Assembly: GCF_017876625.1 (NCBI RefSeq) | Contig: NZ_JAGIOH010000001.1 | Span: 3,038,001-3,102,000 of the forward strand | From: Streptomyces syringium | GTDB lineage: Bacteria; Actinomycetota; Actinomycetes; Streptomycetales; Streptomycetaceae | Direction: 5' to 3' | DNA length: 64,000 bases | Shown here: piece after piece, positions 9,423-17,703 of the stretch | Position numbering within the stretch: the stretch's first letter is position 1 | Layout: each line of letters starts with the position of its first letter | Position numbers and translations under genes: made by a program | Notes under the pieces: generated by a model | Databases searched by the model: none | Told to the model about the DNA's origin: nothing | The model's input: the letters and a program-made list of their open reading frames with translations, nothing else

Positions 9423-9792
9423 CGGGGTACGGGCCCTCCGGCCGGGGTCCGGGGGTCGCCCCCGGAAGACGCTGTGCTGGACTGCGCTGGACGTGAGCGC
9501 CCCCGTGGGGCGTCGGTACGTCGCGGACGGGCCCCCACACTAATGGCTGCGCACGCATGCGGTCCGCCTCCTGCGGGCGGGCGCAGAGGGCGGACCGTGG
9601 GGGGATGGCCTGGGTGTGGACAGTGTCACGGAGTGTGCGGGCCGGACTGTCCGTCAGCCCGCGGAGCGGGCACTGAATAAGACATATCGTCAGGTCGCGC
9701 GCCGGGTCCCGGCGGCGGAACACGCGTCGGGGCAGGGCCCTGGACGGGTGGCCAAAGCTCTCGGGCCCGGAGGCCCTGTCGGCTCGGGTGCC
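9423..9792. other. Intergenic region upstream of the large glycosyltransferase
   Basis: No protein-coding signal is seen in these 370 bases. It must hold the promoter for the glycosyltransferase-DUF5719 pair and the 3' end of the whiB transcript. An AT-rich patch for this genome at 9673-9693 (CTGAATAAGACATATCGTCAG, 4-bp inverted ends) is the only stretch that looks like a promoter or operator. Confidence 0.4.
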
Positions 9793-10056
9793 TCAGACCG
9801 CGGCCTTCTTCAGGCGGCGGCGCTCACGCTCGGACAAACCGCCCCAAATACCGAAGCGTTCGTCGTTCGCAAGGGCGTATTCAAGGCACTCGGAACGGAC
9901 TTCACAGGCGAGGCAGACTTTCTTCGCCTCCCGCGTGGATCCGCCCTTTTCGGGGAAGAAGGACTCAGGATCGGTCTGGGCGCACAACGCGCGCTCCTGC
10001 CAGCCGAGCTCCTCGTCCGCCTCCTCGACCAGCAGTTGCTGGAACAGCTCGGTCAT
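9793..10056 (-). CDS. whiB: Sporulation regulator WhiB
   Basis: An 87-residue WhiB-like [4Fe-4S] transcription regulator. The cluster ligands are C25, C48, C51 and C57, followed by the GIWGG turn (69-73) and a basic C-terminal tail SERERRRLKK. Length, the N-terminus MTELFQQLLVEEADEELGWQERALCAQ and overall sequence match Streptomyces WhiB itself rather than the longer Wbl paralogues. WhiB controls aerial hyphal septation together with WhiA. The start is ATG at 10056; residues readable further upstream are not part of the family. It is monocistronic, with long non-coding regions on both sides. Confidence 0.95.
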   Translation of the reverse strand: MTELFQQLLVEEADEELGWQERALCAQTDPESFFPEKGGSTREAKKVCLACEVRSECLEYALANDERFGIWGGLSERERRRLKKAAV

Positions 10057-10446
10057 GTGCGCCCCTCGTCTGTCATTTGCGTCCCCGTGGTGCTGCCGCC
10101 TTCGGGTGCGGCAGAACGACACGAGTGAAATTACAAGTGTGCCGATCCGGGCCAGTCAAGCCGAGATCTGCTATTGGGCCCCATATTCACTCTGCGGAAC
10201 CAAGGCTAAGCGGAAAGTGGCCAAAATGTCACAAGATTGGACACTTCCACCCGCCTGTCGCAGTCATCCCGTCTTCCTCTTCGAAGAGAGGACGACACTC
10301 GCGCCCGTCCCGTTGCACCGCTCCGGCTGAACGATGTTTACGGAACCAGTCGGAGCGCCACCTGTCCGCGACCTCACCACCACAAACCTTTCATCGCGCA
10401 CAGTAACCGGATGAGGTGAAAGATTTACCTCAAACCCGACACATGG
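10057..10446. promoter_or_regulatory. Long whiB upstream region
   Basis: About 390 bases with no gene, lying between whiB (minus) and the leader ORF of the cysteine dioxygenase (plus). It is noticeably less GC-rich than its surroundings. A GACAC at 10240-10244 matches the short WhiA core motif and another GACAC occurs near 10437. In S. coelicolor whiB is driven by more than one developmentally controlled promoter, so a long regulatory region is expected. Assignment of the GACAC sites is speculative. Confidence 0.45.
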
Positions 10447-10475
10447 TTGACAGAGCGCGTCCGAACCGGTCTCCT
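10447..10475 (+). promoter_or_regulatory. Candidate promoter for the Cys-rich leader ORF
   Basis: A perfect -35 hexamer TTGACA at 10447-10452 is followed after 17 bases by a weak -10 (TCTCCT, 10470-10475). Initiation seven or eight bases later would start the RNA at or one base before the ATG at 10483, so the leader ORF could be translated as a leaderless mRNA. The -10 is poor, so this is tentative. Confidence 0.4.
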
Positions 10476-10482
10476 TGGTGCC

Positions 10483-10569
10483 ATGCCAGCAACCGCCGCG
10501 CTCCGCCTGACCCGTGCCTACGGGTCCCGCTGCGCTGTGCAGGCTCGCTGTCGCTGTTGCAGCTGTTGA
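10483..10569 (+). CDS. Cysteine-rich leader peptide (28 aa) upstream of cysteine dioxygenase
   Basis: A small ORF from ATG 10483 to TGA 10567-10569. The 28-residue product begins MPATAALRLTRAYGS and ends RCAVQARCRCCSC, with five of the last twelve residues cysteine. No ribosome binding site is evident before the ATG, and the position fits a leaderless start. The next gene, 139 bases downstream, makes a cysteine-oxidising enzyme. Short poly-Cys ORFs before sulfur genes act as cysteine-responsive attenuators in mycobacteria, and I infer the same kind of role here. The peptide itself need not have a function. Confidence 0.6.
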   Translation: MPATAALRLTRAYGSRCAVQARCRCCSC

Positions 10570-10615
10570 CGCCCCCGAGCTCCAGCTGATCTTTCTCTCC
10601 CGCACGGCGCCGTGC
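10509..10615 (+). promoter_or_regulatory. Possible attenuator stem-loops around the leader ORF
   Basis: Within the leader ORF, GACCCGT (10509-10515) pairs with ACGGGTC (10520-10526) across a 4-base loop. Beyond the stop codon, GCACGGCGCCGTGC (10602-10615) is a perfect palindrome able to form a 5-bp stem with a GCGC loop. A ribosome paused on the Cys codons at 10549-10566 would cover the space between them. Whether these are the functional alternative structures is inference. Confidence 0.35.
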
Positions 10616-10708
10616 CTCCAGGCGCGTACGCTCCGTGCTCGCCTGTCTCCCCGCCGCTCGTAGGCCGCTCCGTATGCCGCCCGCATCCCTGCCGAGGAAC
10701 TCCCGCAC

Positions 10709-11224
10709 ATGAACAGCGACGTCCAGATCGCCGGCGACCCGCTCGCCGTCCCGCACCTCATGCCGCCCGTGCCCGCCCACCCCTCCACCGTCGCCGAGTT
10801 CGCCGGCCTGGCCCGCGGCATCGCGGCCGACCGCGACAGCTGGGCCCACCTCGTCCGCTACGACGCCGCCAGCCGCTGGTACCACCGGCTGCGCACCGGC
10901 CCCGGCTACGAGGTGTGGCTACTGAGCTGGGTGCCCGGCCAGGGCAGCGGACAGCACGACCACGGCCCCTCCTCCGGGGTGCTGACCGTCCTGAGCGGTG
11001 AGCTGACCGAGCTGACCGGGGCCACCGGGGCCCGCCGTCGCCTCCGCGCCGGCGACCAGCGCGTCTTCGCCCCCGGCTACGCCCACGAGGTCGTCAACGA
11101 CTCCCTCGAACCCGCCGTCAGCCTGCACATCTACTCCCCCGGTCTGACCGAGATGCCGATGCATCACGCGGCGCCCGCCGCGAGCGTCGTGCCGTCCGTC
11201 GCCCCGGGTGCCGTCGCCCGCTGA
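10709..11224 (+). CDS. Cysteine dioxygenase family protein
   Basis: A 171-residue cupin that would oxidise the thiol of L-cysteine to cysteine sulfinate with O2 in the cytoplasm. The iron-binding three-histidine facial triad is visible: H83 and H85 in GQHDHGPSSG and H126 in GYAHEVVND. The preceding WLLSWVPGQGSGQHDH and following SLHIYSP are typical of bacterial cysteine dioxygenases. Start ATG 10709 has GAGGA about ten bases upstream. It stands alone between the leader ORF and a hairpin at 11296-11325, so it is probably transcribed as leader plus one gene. A related thiol dioxygenase acting on another small thiol cannot be excluded. Confidence 0.88.
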   Translation: MNSDVQIAGDPLAVPHLMPPVPAHPSTVAEFAGLARGIAADRDSWAHLVRYDAASRWYHRLRTGPGYEVWLLSWVPGQGSGQHDHGPSSGVLTVLSGELTELTGATGARRRLRAGDQRVFAPGYAHEVVNDSLEPAVSLHIYSPGLTEMPMHHAAPAASVVPSVAPGAVAR

Positions 11225-11295
11225 CGGCTCGCTTCCGGCCCGCTTTCCGCCCACTTCCAGCCCGTCGGTGATCACCCGTACGAGTGACTTCGGTG

Positions 11296-11325
11296 GGTGG
11301 GTGACGGGCGGGCCTGTCACCCACC
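11296..11325 (+). terminator. Stem-loop after cysteine dioxygenase
   Basis: GGTGGGTGAC (11296-11305) pairs with GTCACCCACC (11316-11325) across a 10-base loop. It lies in the gap between the cysteine dioxygenase and cofD, both on the plus strand, and is a plausible terminator for the first. Confidence 0.6.
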
Positions 11326-11368
11326 ACCACTCTTCAGCGCGCCCGCCCCCGGCTGACAGACTGCGTTC

Positions 11369-12334
11369 ATGCAGCGCATTGTGGTTCTGGCCGGCGGGAT
11401 CGGGGGCGCCCGCTTCCTCCGCGGCCTCAAGTCAGCAGTTCCCGACGCGGAGATCACCGTCATCGGGAACACCGGAGACGACATTCACCTCTTCGGCCTC
11501 AAGGTCTGCCCCGACCTCGACACCGTGATGTACACCCTCGGCGGCGGCATCCACGAGGAGCAGGGCTGGGGCCGGTCCGACGAAACCTTCGCGGTGAAGG
11601 AGGAGTTGGCGGCCTACGGGGTGGGGCCCGAGTGGTTCGGGCTCGGCGACCGCGACTTCGCCACGCACATCGTCCGCACGCAGATGACCGGCGCGGGCTA
11701 TCCGCTCAGCGCCGTCACCGAGGCGCTGTGCGACCGGTGGCAGCCGGGCGTCCGGCTGCTGCCGATGACCGACGACCGCGTCGAGACCCACGTCCTCGTC
11801 GACGACCCCGACGGGGGCGGGCGCAAGGCCGTGCACTTCCAGGAGTACTGGGTACGGCTGCGGGCCTCCGTGCCCGCCCACGCGATCATTCCCGTCGGCG
11901 CGGAGGAGGCGAAGCCGGCCCCGGGTGTCCTGGAGGCCCTCGCCGCCGCCGACGTCGTGCTCTTCCCGCCGTCCAATCCCGTCGTCAGCGTCGGCACGAT
12001 CCTGGCGGTGCCCGGCGTGCGGGAAGCCGTCGCGGCCTCGAAGGCGCCCGTCGTCGGCCTGTCCCCCATCGTCGGCGACGCGCCCGTGCGCGGCATGGCC
12101 GACAAGGTCCTCGCGGCCGTCGGCGTGGAGTCCACGGCCGCCGCGGTCGCCCGGCACTACGGCTCGGACCTCATCGACGGCTGGCTGGTCGACACCGTCG
12201 ACGCGGGCGCGGTGCCCGAGGTGGAGGCCGCGGGCATCCGCTGCCGCGCCGTGCCGCTGATGATGACCGACGTCGAGGCCACGGCCCGGATGGCCGCCGA
12301 GGCCCTCGCCCTGGCCGAGGAGGTCCGCGCGTGA
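11369..12334 (+). CDS. cofD: 2-phospho-L-lactate transferase (CofD/FbiA), coenzyme F420 biosynthesis
   Basis: A 321-residue enzyme that joins the phospho-lactyl or phosphoenolpyruvyl-guanosine donor to the deazaflavin Fo, giving F420-0 or its dehydro form. Motifs are [16 protein letters not shown] (residues 5-20), the phosphate-binding [29 protein letters not shown] (31-59), [14 protein letters not shown] and [17 protein letters not shown]. Length matches the family. Its TGA overlaps the GTG of fbiB (GTGA), so the two enzymes are made together. The F420 produced could serve the DDN-type reductase encoded at 53.5 kb. Confidence 0.95.
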   Translation: MQRIVVLAGGIGGARFLRGLKSAVPDAEITVIGNTGDDIHLFGLKVCPDLDTVMYTLGGGIHEEQGWGRSDETFAVKEELAAYGVGPEWFGLGDRDFATHIVRTQMTGAGYPLSAVTEALCDRWQPGVRLLPMTDDRVETHVLVDDPDGGGRKAVHFQEYWVRLRASVPAHAIIPVGAEEAKPAPGVLEALAAADVVLFPPSNPVVSVGTILAVPGVREAVAASKAPVVGLSPIVGDAPVRGMADKVLAAVGVESTAAAVARHYGSDLIDGWLVDTVDAGAVPEVEAAGIRCRAVPLMMTDVEATARMAAEALALAEEVRA

Positions 12335-13686
12335 GCGACCTGCCCGCGTACCGGGTCTGGGCCCTGCCCGGCATCCCCGAAGTGCGCACCGGGGACGACA
12401 TCGCCAAGCTCATCGCCTCGGCGGCCACCGCCGAAGGACTGCCGGGCCTGGCCGACGGCGACGTCCTGATGGTCACCTCGAAGATCCTCAGCAAGGCCGA
12501 GGGCCGCGTCGTCCAGGCCGACGACCGCGAGGCCGCGATCGACGCCGAGACCGTGCGCGTGGTGGCCCGGCGCGGCCCGCTGCGCATCGTCGAGAACCCG
12601 CTCGGGCTGATCATGGCCGCGGCCGGCGTGGACGCCTCCAACACCCCCGCGGGCACGGTCCTGCTCCTGCCCGAGGACCCCGACGCCTCGGCCCGGCGGA
12701 TCCGGGCGGGCCTGCGGGACACGCTCGGCGTGAACGTCGGCGTCGTCGTCACGGACACGTTCGGGCGACCGTGGCGCAGCGGGTTGACGGACGTCGCGAT
12801 CGGGGCGGCCGGGGTGCGCGTCCTCGACGACCTGCGCGGCGGCACGGACGCGCACGGCAACCCGCTGAGCGCGACCGTCGTGGCCACGGCGGACGAGCTG
12901 GCGGCCGCGGGTGATCTGGTCAAGGGCAAGGCGGCGGGGCTGCCGGTCGCCGTGGTGCGTGGGCTGTCGCATGTCGTTGTGGCCGATGCGCCCCCTGGCG
13001 AGGACGTTGACGGGTCCTGCGGTACCGACGAGGGGGCGCGGGCGCTGGTGCGCAACGCCGCCGACGACATGTTCCGGCTGGGGACGTCCGAGGCCGTCCG
13101 CGAGGCGGTGACGCTGCGGCGTACGGTCCGGGAGTTCACGGACGAGCCGGTGGACGGCGGCGCCGTGCGCCGGGCCGTCGCCGCGGCCGTCACGGCGCCC
13201 GCGCCGCATCACACGACGCCGTGGCGGTTCGTGCTGCTGGAGTCCGCGGAGTCGCGGGTGCGGCTGCTCGACGCGATGCGCGAGGCGTGGATCGCCGACC
13301 TGCGCGGCGACGGCTTCACCGAGGAGAACATCGCCCGCCGGGTGCGCCGCGGGGACGTGCTGCGCAAGGCGCCGTACCTGGTGGTGCCGTGCCTGGTCAT
13401 GGACGGTTCGCACACGTATCCCGATGCCCGGCGCAACGCCGCCGAGCGGGAGATGTTCGTCGTCGCGGCGGGTGCGGGCGTGCAGAACTTCCTGGTGGCG
13501 CTGGCGGGTGAGCGGCTGGGGTCGGCGTGGGTGTCCTCGACGATGTTCTGCCGCGATGTGGTGCGGGACGTTCTCGGGCTGCCGGCCGGTTGGGATCCGA
13601 TGGGGGCGGTGGCGGTGGGGCGGGCTGCGGTTGCGCCGTCTGAGCGGCCTGTGCGGGACGCCGGCGCGTTCGTTGAGGTGAGGTGA
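12331..13686 (+). CDS. fbiB: Bifunctional F420 gamma-glutamyl ligase / dehydro-F420 reductase (FbiB)
   Basis: A 451-residue two-domain protein. Residues about 1-240 match CofE, the GTP-dependent F420-0:L-glutamate ligase ([47 protein letters not shown]-like [19 protein letters not shown]). Residues about 255-451 are a nitroreductase-fold FMN domain ([38 protein letters not shown]), which in mycobacterial FbiB reduces dehydro-F420-0. It adds glutamates to F420 in the cytoplasm. The GTG start at 12331 overlaps the cofD stop. Four tandem GAGGT units span its stop codon. Confidence 0.95.
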   Translation: MSDLPAYRVWALPGIPEVRTGDDIAKLIASAATAEGLPGLADGDVLMVTSKILSKAEGRVVQADDREAAIDAETVRVVARRGPLRIVENPLGLIMAAAGVDASNTPAGTVLLLPEDPDASARRIRAGLRDTLGVNVGVVVTDTFGRPWRSGLTDVAIGAAGVRVLDDLRGGTDAHGNPLSATVVATADELAAAGDLVKGKAAGLPVAVVRGLSHVVVADAPPGEDVDGSCGTDEGARALVRNAADDMFRLGTSEAVREAVTLRRTVREFTDEPVDGGAVRRAVAAAVTAPAPHHTTPWRFVLLESAESRVRLLDAMREAWIADLRGDGFTEENIARRVRRGDVLRKAPYLVVPCLVMDGSHTYPDARRNAAEREMFVVAAGAGVQNFLVALAGERLGSAWVSSTMFCRDVVRDVLGLPAGWDPMGAVAVGRAAVAPSERPVRDAGAFVEVR

Positions 13687-13694
13687 GGTGAGGT
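13675..13694. repeat. GAGGT x4 tandem repeat across the fbiB stop codon
   Basis: Four perfect 5-bp units (GAGGT) run from the last codons of fbiB (the reading ...VEVR, TGA at 13684-13686) into the intergenic DNA. Slippage by one unit would shift the frame only at the very end. The remaining bases to 13816 are GC-rich and hold no gene. Confidence 0.85.
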
Positions 13695-13816
13695 AGCGGC
13701 GCGGCTCGTCGTGGTGCGGGCGCCGGGGCCCCGCCCCTGCGGCCCCGTCGCCCTCCCCATCGTTGCCGAACTGCCCTACCGGGTCGAGTGTCGGGGTGAT
13801 GGCGGGTGGTGGGTCT

Positions 13817-14809
13817 CTACAAGCCCCTGATGTCGTTCACCGACAGTCTCGGTGCCCTTCTCGGTGGCGTGTGGCCGCTCAGGAGGATCAGGCGGGTGGC
13901 TCGGTGGCGGTGGCCCTCGTAGGGGGTCAGGAGGTCGAGCATCCTCGCGTCGTCCGTGTCACGGACACCCGTGAGGGCGTAGCCGATGATCTTCGGCAGG
14001 TGGAGGTCGCCGACCGTGACCGCGTCGGGCGCGCCGTTGCTGCGCTGGAGGGTCTCGGCCGCCGTCCAGGGGCCGATGCCGTCGACGGCGCACAGGCGGC
14101 TGGCGGCCCGTTCCGCGTCCATCGTCGCGGCCTCCTCCATGCGGTGGAAGACCTTCGCGGCCCGGACGATCGCGGCCGATCTCTTGCCGTCCACTCCCGC
14201 CTTGTGCCAGTCCCAGGACGGGATGCGGGCCCAGGTGCGGGGGTCCGGGGGCGTGTGCATCCGGTCCGCCGGGCCCGGGGCCGGGGGGCCGTACTGCCGT
14301 ACGAGCAGGCGCCAGGCGCGGTACGCCTCGTCGGCGGTGACCTTCTGTTCCAGGATCGAGGGGATCAGGGATTCCAGGACCAGGCCGGTACGGGTCAGGC
14401 GCAGGCCCGGGTTGCGGCGGTGGGCCTCGTGGACGATGCGGTGGCGGGGGGTGAAGCCCTCGGGGTCGTCCTCGGCGCCGAGGAGGGCCGGGAGGCCGTC
14501 CAGGAGCCAGCCGCCGCCCGGGCCCCACGCCTCGGCCTCGATCGTCTCCCCGCTGCGCGCGACCCGCAGGGTGCCGGGGCCGGCGGGCGTGCAGGACGCG
14601 CGCCAGACCGAGCCGTCCGGGGTGACCCGGAACGTCGGGTCGCCGGGGCCGCGGCGCAGGGGGCCGAGGGTGACACCCAGGTGCAGCGGGCCCGGCGGGG
14701 TCCAGCGGCGGGTGCGGGAGCCGGCGGTCACCGGGCGGGGTCTGCTCGCGGGCACGGCCGCCCGGCCACCGCGCACGGTGGTTCGGGTGAGGCGGTCGGC
14801 TGATTCCAC
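13817..14809 (-). CDS. AlkA-type DNA-3-methyladenine glycosylase (HhH-GPD)
   Basis: A 330-residue base-excision repair enzyme. The helix-hairpin-helix LCAVDGIGPWTAAETL (about residues 239-254) is followed by AVTVGDLHL, whose Asp268 is the expected catalytic residue; SILEQKVTADEAYRAWRLL (151-169) is the conserved upstream helix. It would remove alkylated bases from DNA. GTG at 14809 (VESADRLTRT) is preferred because AGGA precedes it at six bases; GTG at 14833 is an alternative without a ribosome site. It follows the pyrophosphorylase gene on the same strand after about 60 bases and may be co-transcribed. It converges with fbiB. Confidence 0.88.
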   Translation of the reverse strand: MESADRLTRTTVRGGRAAVPASRPRPVTAGSRTRRWTPPGPLHLGVTLGPLRRGPGDPTFRVTPDGSVWRASCTPAGPGTLRVARSGETIEAEAWGPGGGWLLDGLPALLGAEDDPEGFTPRHRIVHEAHRRNPGLRLTRTGLVLESLIPSILEQKVTADEAYRAWRLLVRQYGPPAPGPADRMHTPPDPRTWARIPSWDWHKAGVDGKRSAAIVRAAKVFHRMEEAATMDAERAASRLCAVDGIGPWTAAETLQRSNGAPDAVTVGDLHLPKIIGYALTGVRDTDDARMLDLLTPYEGHRHRATRLILLSGHTPPRRAPRLSVNDIRGL

Positions 14810-14870
14810 GAGGTGTCCTGAGGTCGGGTGCACCTACGAGCGTAGGCGCACCCGCTGACAACCGGGGGAA

Positions 14871-15953
14871 CTACTGGTCGGACGAGAACCGCACCGCGCC
14901 GTCCGGCAGGACCGCGCCGCACCAGACGCGGACCCCGTCGCGCAGTTCGTTGTCGGCGCCGATGCGCGCACCGTCGCCAATGACGGCGCCCGTCAGGACC
15001 GTACGCGCCCCTACGTGCGCACCTGCGCCGATGAGCGAGTCGCGCACGTCCGCACCCGTCTCGATGACCGCGCCGTCGAGGACCGTGCTGCCGTCGACGC
15101 GCGCGCCGGGCTCGACGCGGGCTCCCGCGCCGATGACCGAGCCGCCGGTGATCTTGGCGTCCGGGGCGACGTCGGCGCTGTCGAGGACCAGCCGGTCGCC
15201 GCAGCGGCCGGGGACGGCCGGGGACGGGGCACGGCCGAGGACCAGGTCGGCGGAGCCGCGGACGAAGGCCTGCGGGGTGCCGAGGTCGAGCCAGTACGTG
15301 GAGTCGACCATGCCCTGGAGGTGCGCGCCCGAGGCGAGCAGTCCGGGGAAGGTCTCGCGCTCGACGGAGACGGGCCGGCCCGCGGGGATGGAGTCGATGA
15401 CCGACCGGTTGAAGACGTACGCGCCCGCGTTGATCTGGTCGGTGACGATCTCCTCGGGCGTCTGCGGCTTCTCCAGGAAGGCGGTGACGCGGCCGTCGGC
15501 GTCGGTGGGCACCAGGCCGAAGGCCCTCGGGTCCTCGACCCGTGTCAGGTGCAGGGAGACGTCCGCGCCCGTCGTGCGGTGCGTGTCGACCAGTGCCTCG
15601 ATGTCGAGGCCGGTGAGGATGTCGCCGTTGAAGATCAGGACGGGGTCGTCCGGGGCGGAGTGCAGCTTGGAGGCGACGTTGCGGATGGCTCCGCCCGTGC
15701 CGAGCGGCTCCTCCTCGGTGACGTACTCCAGGTGCAGGCCCAGCGCGGAGCCGTCGCCGAAGTACGGCTCGAAGACCTCGGCCAGATAGGACGTGGCGAG
15801 CACGATGTGCTCGATCCCCGCCGCGCGCGCCCGCGCCAGTTGGTGCGTGAGGAAGGGCACTCCGGCCGCCGGGACCATGGGCTTGGGCGTGTGCACCGTG
15901 AGCGGGCGCAGCCTGGTGCCCTTGCCCCCGACCAGGAGGATCGCTTCAGTCAC
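14871..15953 (-). CDS. Nucleotide-sugar pyrophosphorylase (mannose-1-phosphate guanylyltransferase type)
   Basis: A 360-residue two-domain protein. Residues 1-235 are the nucleotidyltransferase domain with LLVGGKGTRLRPLT (6-19), TPKPMVPAAG, the GTGGAIRN loop, FNGDIL (metal-binding Asp) and DQINAGAYVF. Residues about 250-350 form a left-handed beta-helix of hexapeptide repeats (APDAKITGGSVIGAGARVEPGARV and following). It would activate a hexose-1-phosphate, most likely mannose to GDP-mannose given manB in the same window, for glycan and teichoic-type polymer synthesis. The exact nucleotide and sugar are inferred. Confidence 0.88.
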   Translation of the reverse strand: MTEAILLVGGKGTRLRPLTVHTPKPMVPAAGVPFLTHQLARARAAGIEHIVLATSYLAEVFEPYFGDGSALGLHLEYVTEEEPLGTGGAIRNVASKLHSAPDDPVLIFNGDILTGLDIEALVDTHRTTGADVSLHLTRVEDPRAFGLVPTDADGRVTAFLEKPQTPEEIVTDQINAGAYVFNRSVIDSIPAGRPVSVERETFPGLLASGAHLQGMVDSTYWLDLGTPQAFVRGSADLVLGRAPSPAVPGRCGDRLVLDSADVAPDAKITGGSVIGAGARVEPGARVDGSTVLDGAVIETGADVRDSLIGAGAHVGARTVLTGAVIGDGARIGADNELRDGVRVWCGAVLPDGAVRFSSDQ

Positions 15954-16034
15954 CTTGTCGTCTCTGCTTCCTGCTGGGGCCGGGCCGTGATCGGCGGCCA
16001 GTGTATGCAGACCCTGCGGCCCGGCCCGCCCCGG

Positions 16035-17564
16035 TCAGCGTCCCTGGAGGCGGGCCGCGGTGCTGCGGGCCTTGCCGAGCTTCTTGTAGAGGAGGTCGCC
16101 GGGGCACTCGGTGGCGTAGCCGTCGCGGTGTCCCGAGATGACCTTGAGCCTGACCTTGGTCCCCTTCTTGAACAGGTTTCCGCCGGCGGACACCAGGGTC
16201 GTGGAGCCGAGGGGGTTGCGGCCGAACAGTCCGAGCTTCCAAGCGGTGAGTCTGGCCACGGCGTCGACCGCGGCGGTGGGCGGGGTGGAACTCGCGAAGG
16301 TCCCGAGAACGGCGATGCCCATGCTGTTGGAGTTGAAACCGAGCGTGTGGGCGCCCATGACGGCTTTCGCCACGCCGCCCGAGCGGCCTTCGTAGATCGT
16401 GCCGCATTTGTCGACGAGGAAGTTGTAGCCCATGTCCCGCCAGCCGCTGCTCTGGACGTGGTAGCGGTAGATCCCCCGGATGACGGAGGCGGACTGGGAG
16501 CAGCTGTATTTGTTGCCGGAGGCGGTGTGGTGCACGAAGGCCGCCCGCACGGTCTTGGTGTAGACGAAGCCCCGCTCGCGGATGGACTCGTCGGCGCCCC
16601 AGCCGGCCCGGGTGACGATGCGGGGGCGCGGCCCGATGTAGCCACCGCCCTCGACGTAGCGCGACCCCTGGTCGGCACCGTCGGCGGCGTCGTCCGCGGC
16701 GGCGTCGGCGGCGTCGTCCGTGGTGTCCACGTCCGCGGCCCCGTCGGTGTCCGGGTCCTGGGGCGGGCTCTTGACCGGGGCGTCGCCGGGTCCGGTGGCG
16801 GCGACGTCGGCCCCGGAGCCGTCCTTGTCGCGGGCGGGGATCTCGGTGGCGCCCAGCGGGGCGAGGAGGGAGTTGACGGCCGAGGTGGCGGCCTCCTCCT
16901 CGCCGAGGACCGGGGAAGCGGCGATGGTCGGCTCCCCGGCCGCCCGCGCCGGTGCGGCGGCCGGCACGGACGGCGCTTGGCCCTGGGGCCGGGCGGGCCC
17001 GGGGGCCGGGTCCTTGCCGGGATCGACGAGTTCGAGGCGCAGGCCCACGGGGAAGGCCGGGCCTTCGGGGGTCCGGTCCGTCACGGTCTCGGCGCGGACG
17101 CGGACCTGGACGGCGTCGGAGGCACCGACCCACAGGGGCGCGGTGGCGCCCCGCCGACGGCCGCTGGCGCCCTCGGCGGAGTCGAGATCGGGGCGGTCGT
17201 CGTCGTGGATCTGCACGTCCTGCCACGCGGACCACCGGTGGCTGCCCACCGCGCGGGTACGGACCTGGGCCTGGCCGCGCAGCTCGGCGGCGGCGCTGTC
17301 CCAGACGATGCCCACCAGGGAGAACGGCTCGACCTCCCGGGGCGGCAGCCCCCGCTCGGCGGTACGGCCGCCGAGGGCACGGTCGCCGCCGGGGAGCGGC
17401 ACCAGCGGCAGTGACCGGGTCGAGCCCGGCACGCCGCTCGGGCCGGCAGCGGGGGCGGTCCGGACGGCGGGCGCGGTGGCGGCGCCGGTGGGAGTGGTGA
17501 GCAGCGGCAGGGTGAGGGCGGCGGCACAGGCGGTGACGGTAGAAGTAACGAAGATTCCACGCAT
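16035..17564 (-). CDS. Secreted N-acetylmuramoyl-L-alanine amidase (PGRP/Amidase_2 domain)
   Basis: A 509-residue exported peptidoglycan hydrolase. MRGIFVTSTVTACAAALTLP begins a signal peptide. A beta-rich region (about 60-210) and an acidic Ala/Asp-rich linker precede a PGRP amidase domain at about 300-505. The zinc ligands are in FVHHTASG, SGHRDGYATECPGD (His and Cys) and the catalytic tyrosine in MGYNFLVDKCG. It would cut the amide bond between N-acetylmuramic acid and the stem peptide outside the cell. ATG at 17564 is chosen; ATG at 17582 would add six residues. No convincing ribosome site was seen for either. It diverges from the TIGR03089 gene. Confidence 0.88.
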   Translation of the reverse strand: MRGIFVTSTVTACAAALTLPLLTTPTGAATAPAVRTAPAAGPSGVPGSTRSLPLVPLPGGDRALGGRTAERGLPPREVEPFSLVGIVWDSAAAELRGQAQVRTRAVGSHRWSAWQDVQIHDDDRPDLDSAEGASGRRRGATAPLWVGASDAVQVRVRAETVTDRTPEGPAFPVGLRLELVDPGKDPAPGPARPQGQAPSVPAAAPARAAGEPTIAASPVLGEEEAATSAVNSLLAPLGATEIPARDKDGSGADVAATGPGDAPVKSPPQDPDTDGAADVDTTDDAADAAADDAADGADQGSRYVEGGGYIGPRPRIVTRAGWGADESIRERGFVYTKTVRAAFVHHTASGNKYSCSQSASVIRGIYRYHVQSSGWRDMGYNFLVDKCGTIYEGRSGGVAKAVMGAHTLGFNSNSMGIAVLGTFASSTPPTAAVDAVARLTAWKLGLFGRNPLGSTTLVSAGGNLFKKGTKVRLKVISGHRDGYATECPGDLLYKKLGKARSTAARLQGR

Positions 17565-17703
17565 AGTGACAACCCTGGTCATATCACTAGATATCTGTCC
17601 ATTCGAAAGTTGACGGCCAGTCGGTCGTATCCGCCCTCCGGCCGAACGGTCCACTCGTCCGTCCGACTGACCGTCAATGCCCTCGCCGCGTACGCTGACG
17701 ATG

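Noticed and set aside
6456..9680. A 1074-codon plus-strand frame opposite the large glycosyltransferase
   Set aside because: Antisense shadow in GC-rich DNA, low-complexity composition with no family features; the glycosyltransferase frame has clear motifs and is coupled to DUF5719.
9673..9693. CTGAATAAGACATATCGTCAG as an iron-regulator box
   Set aside because: Only the outer four bases are inverted; it does not match an iron-box consensus.
10264..10885. Minus-strand frames across the leader ORF and the start of cysteine dioxygenase
   Set aside because: They overlap the dioxygenase antisense and show no motif or ribosome site.
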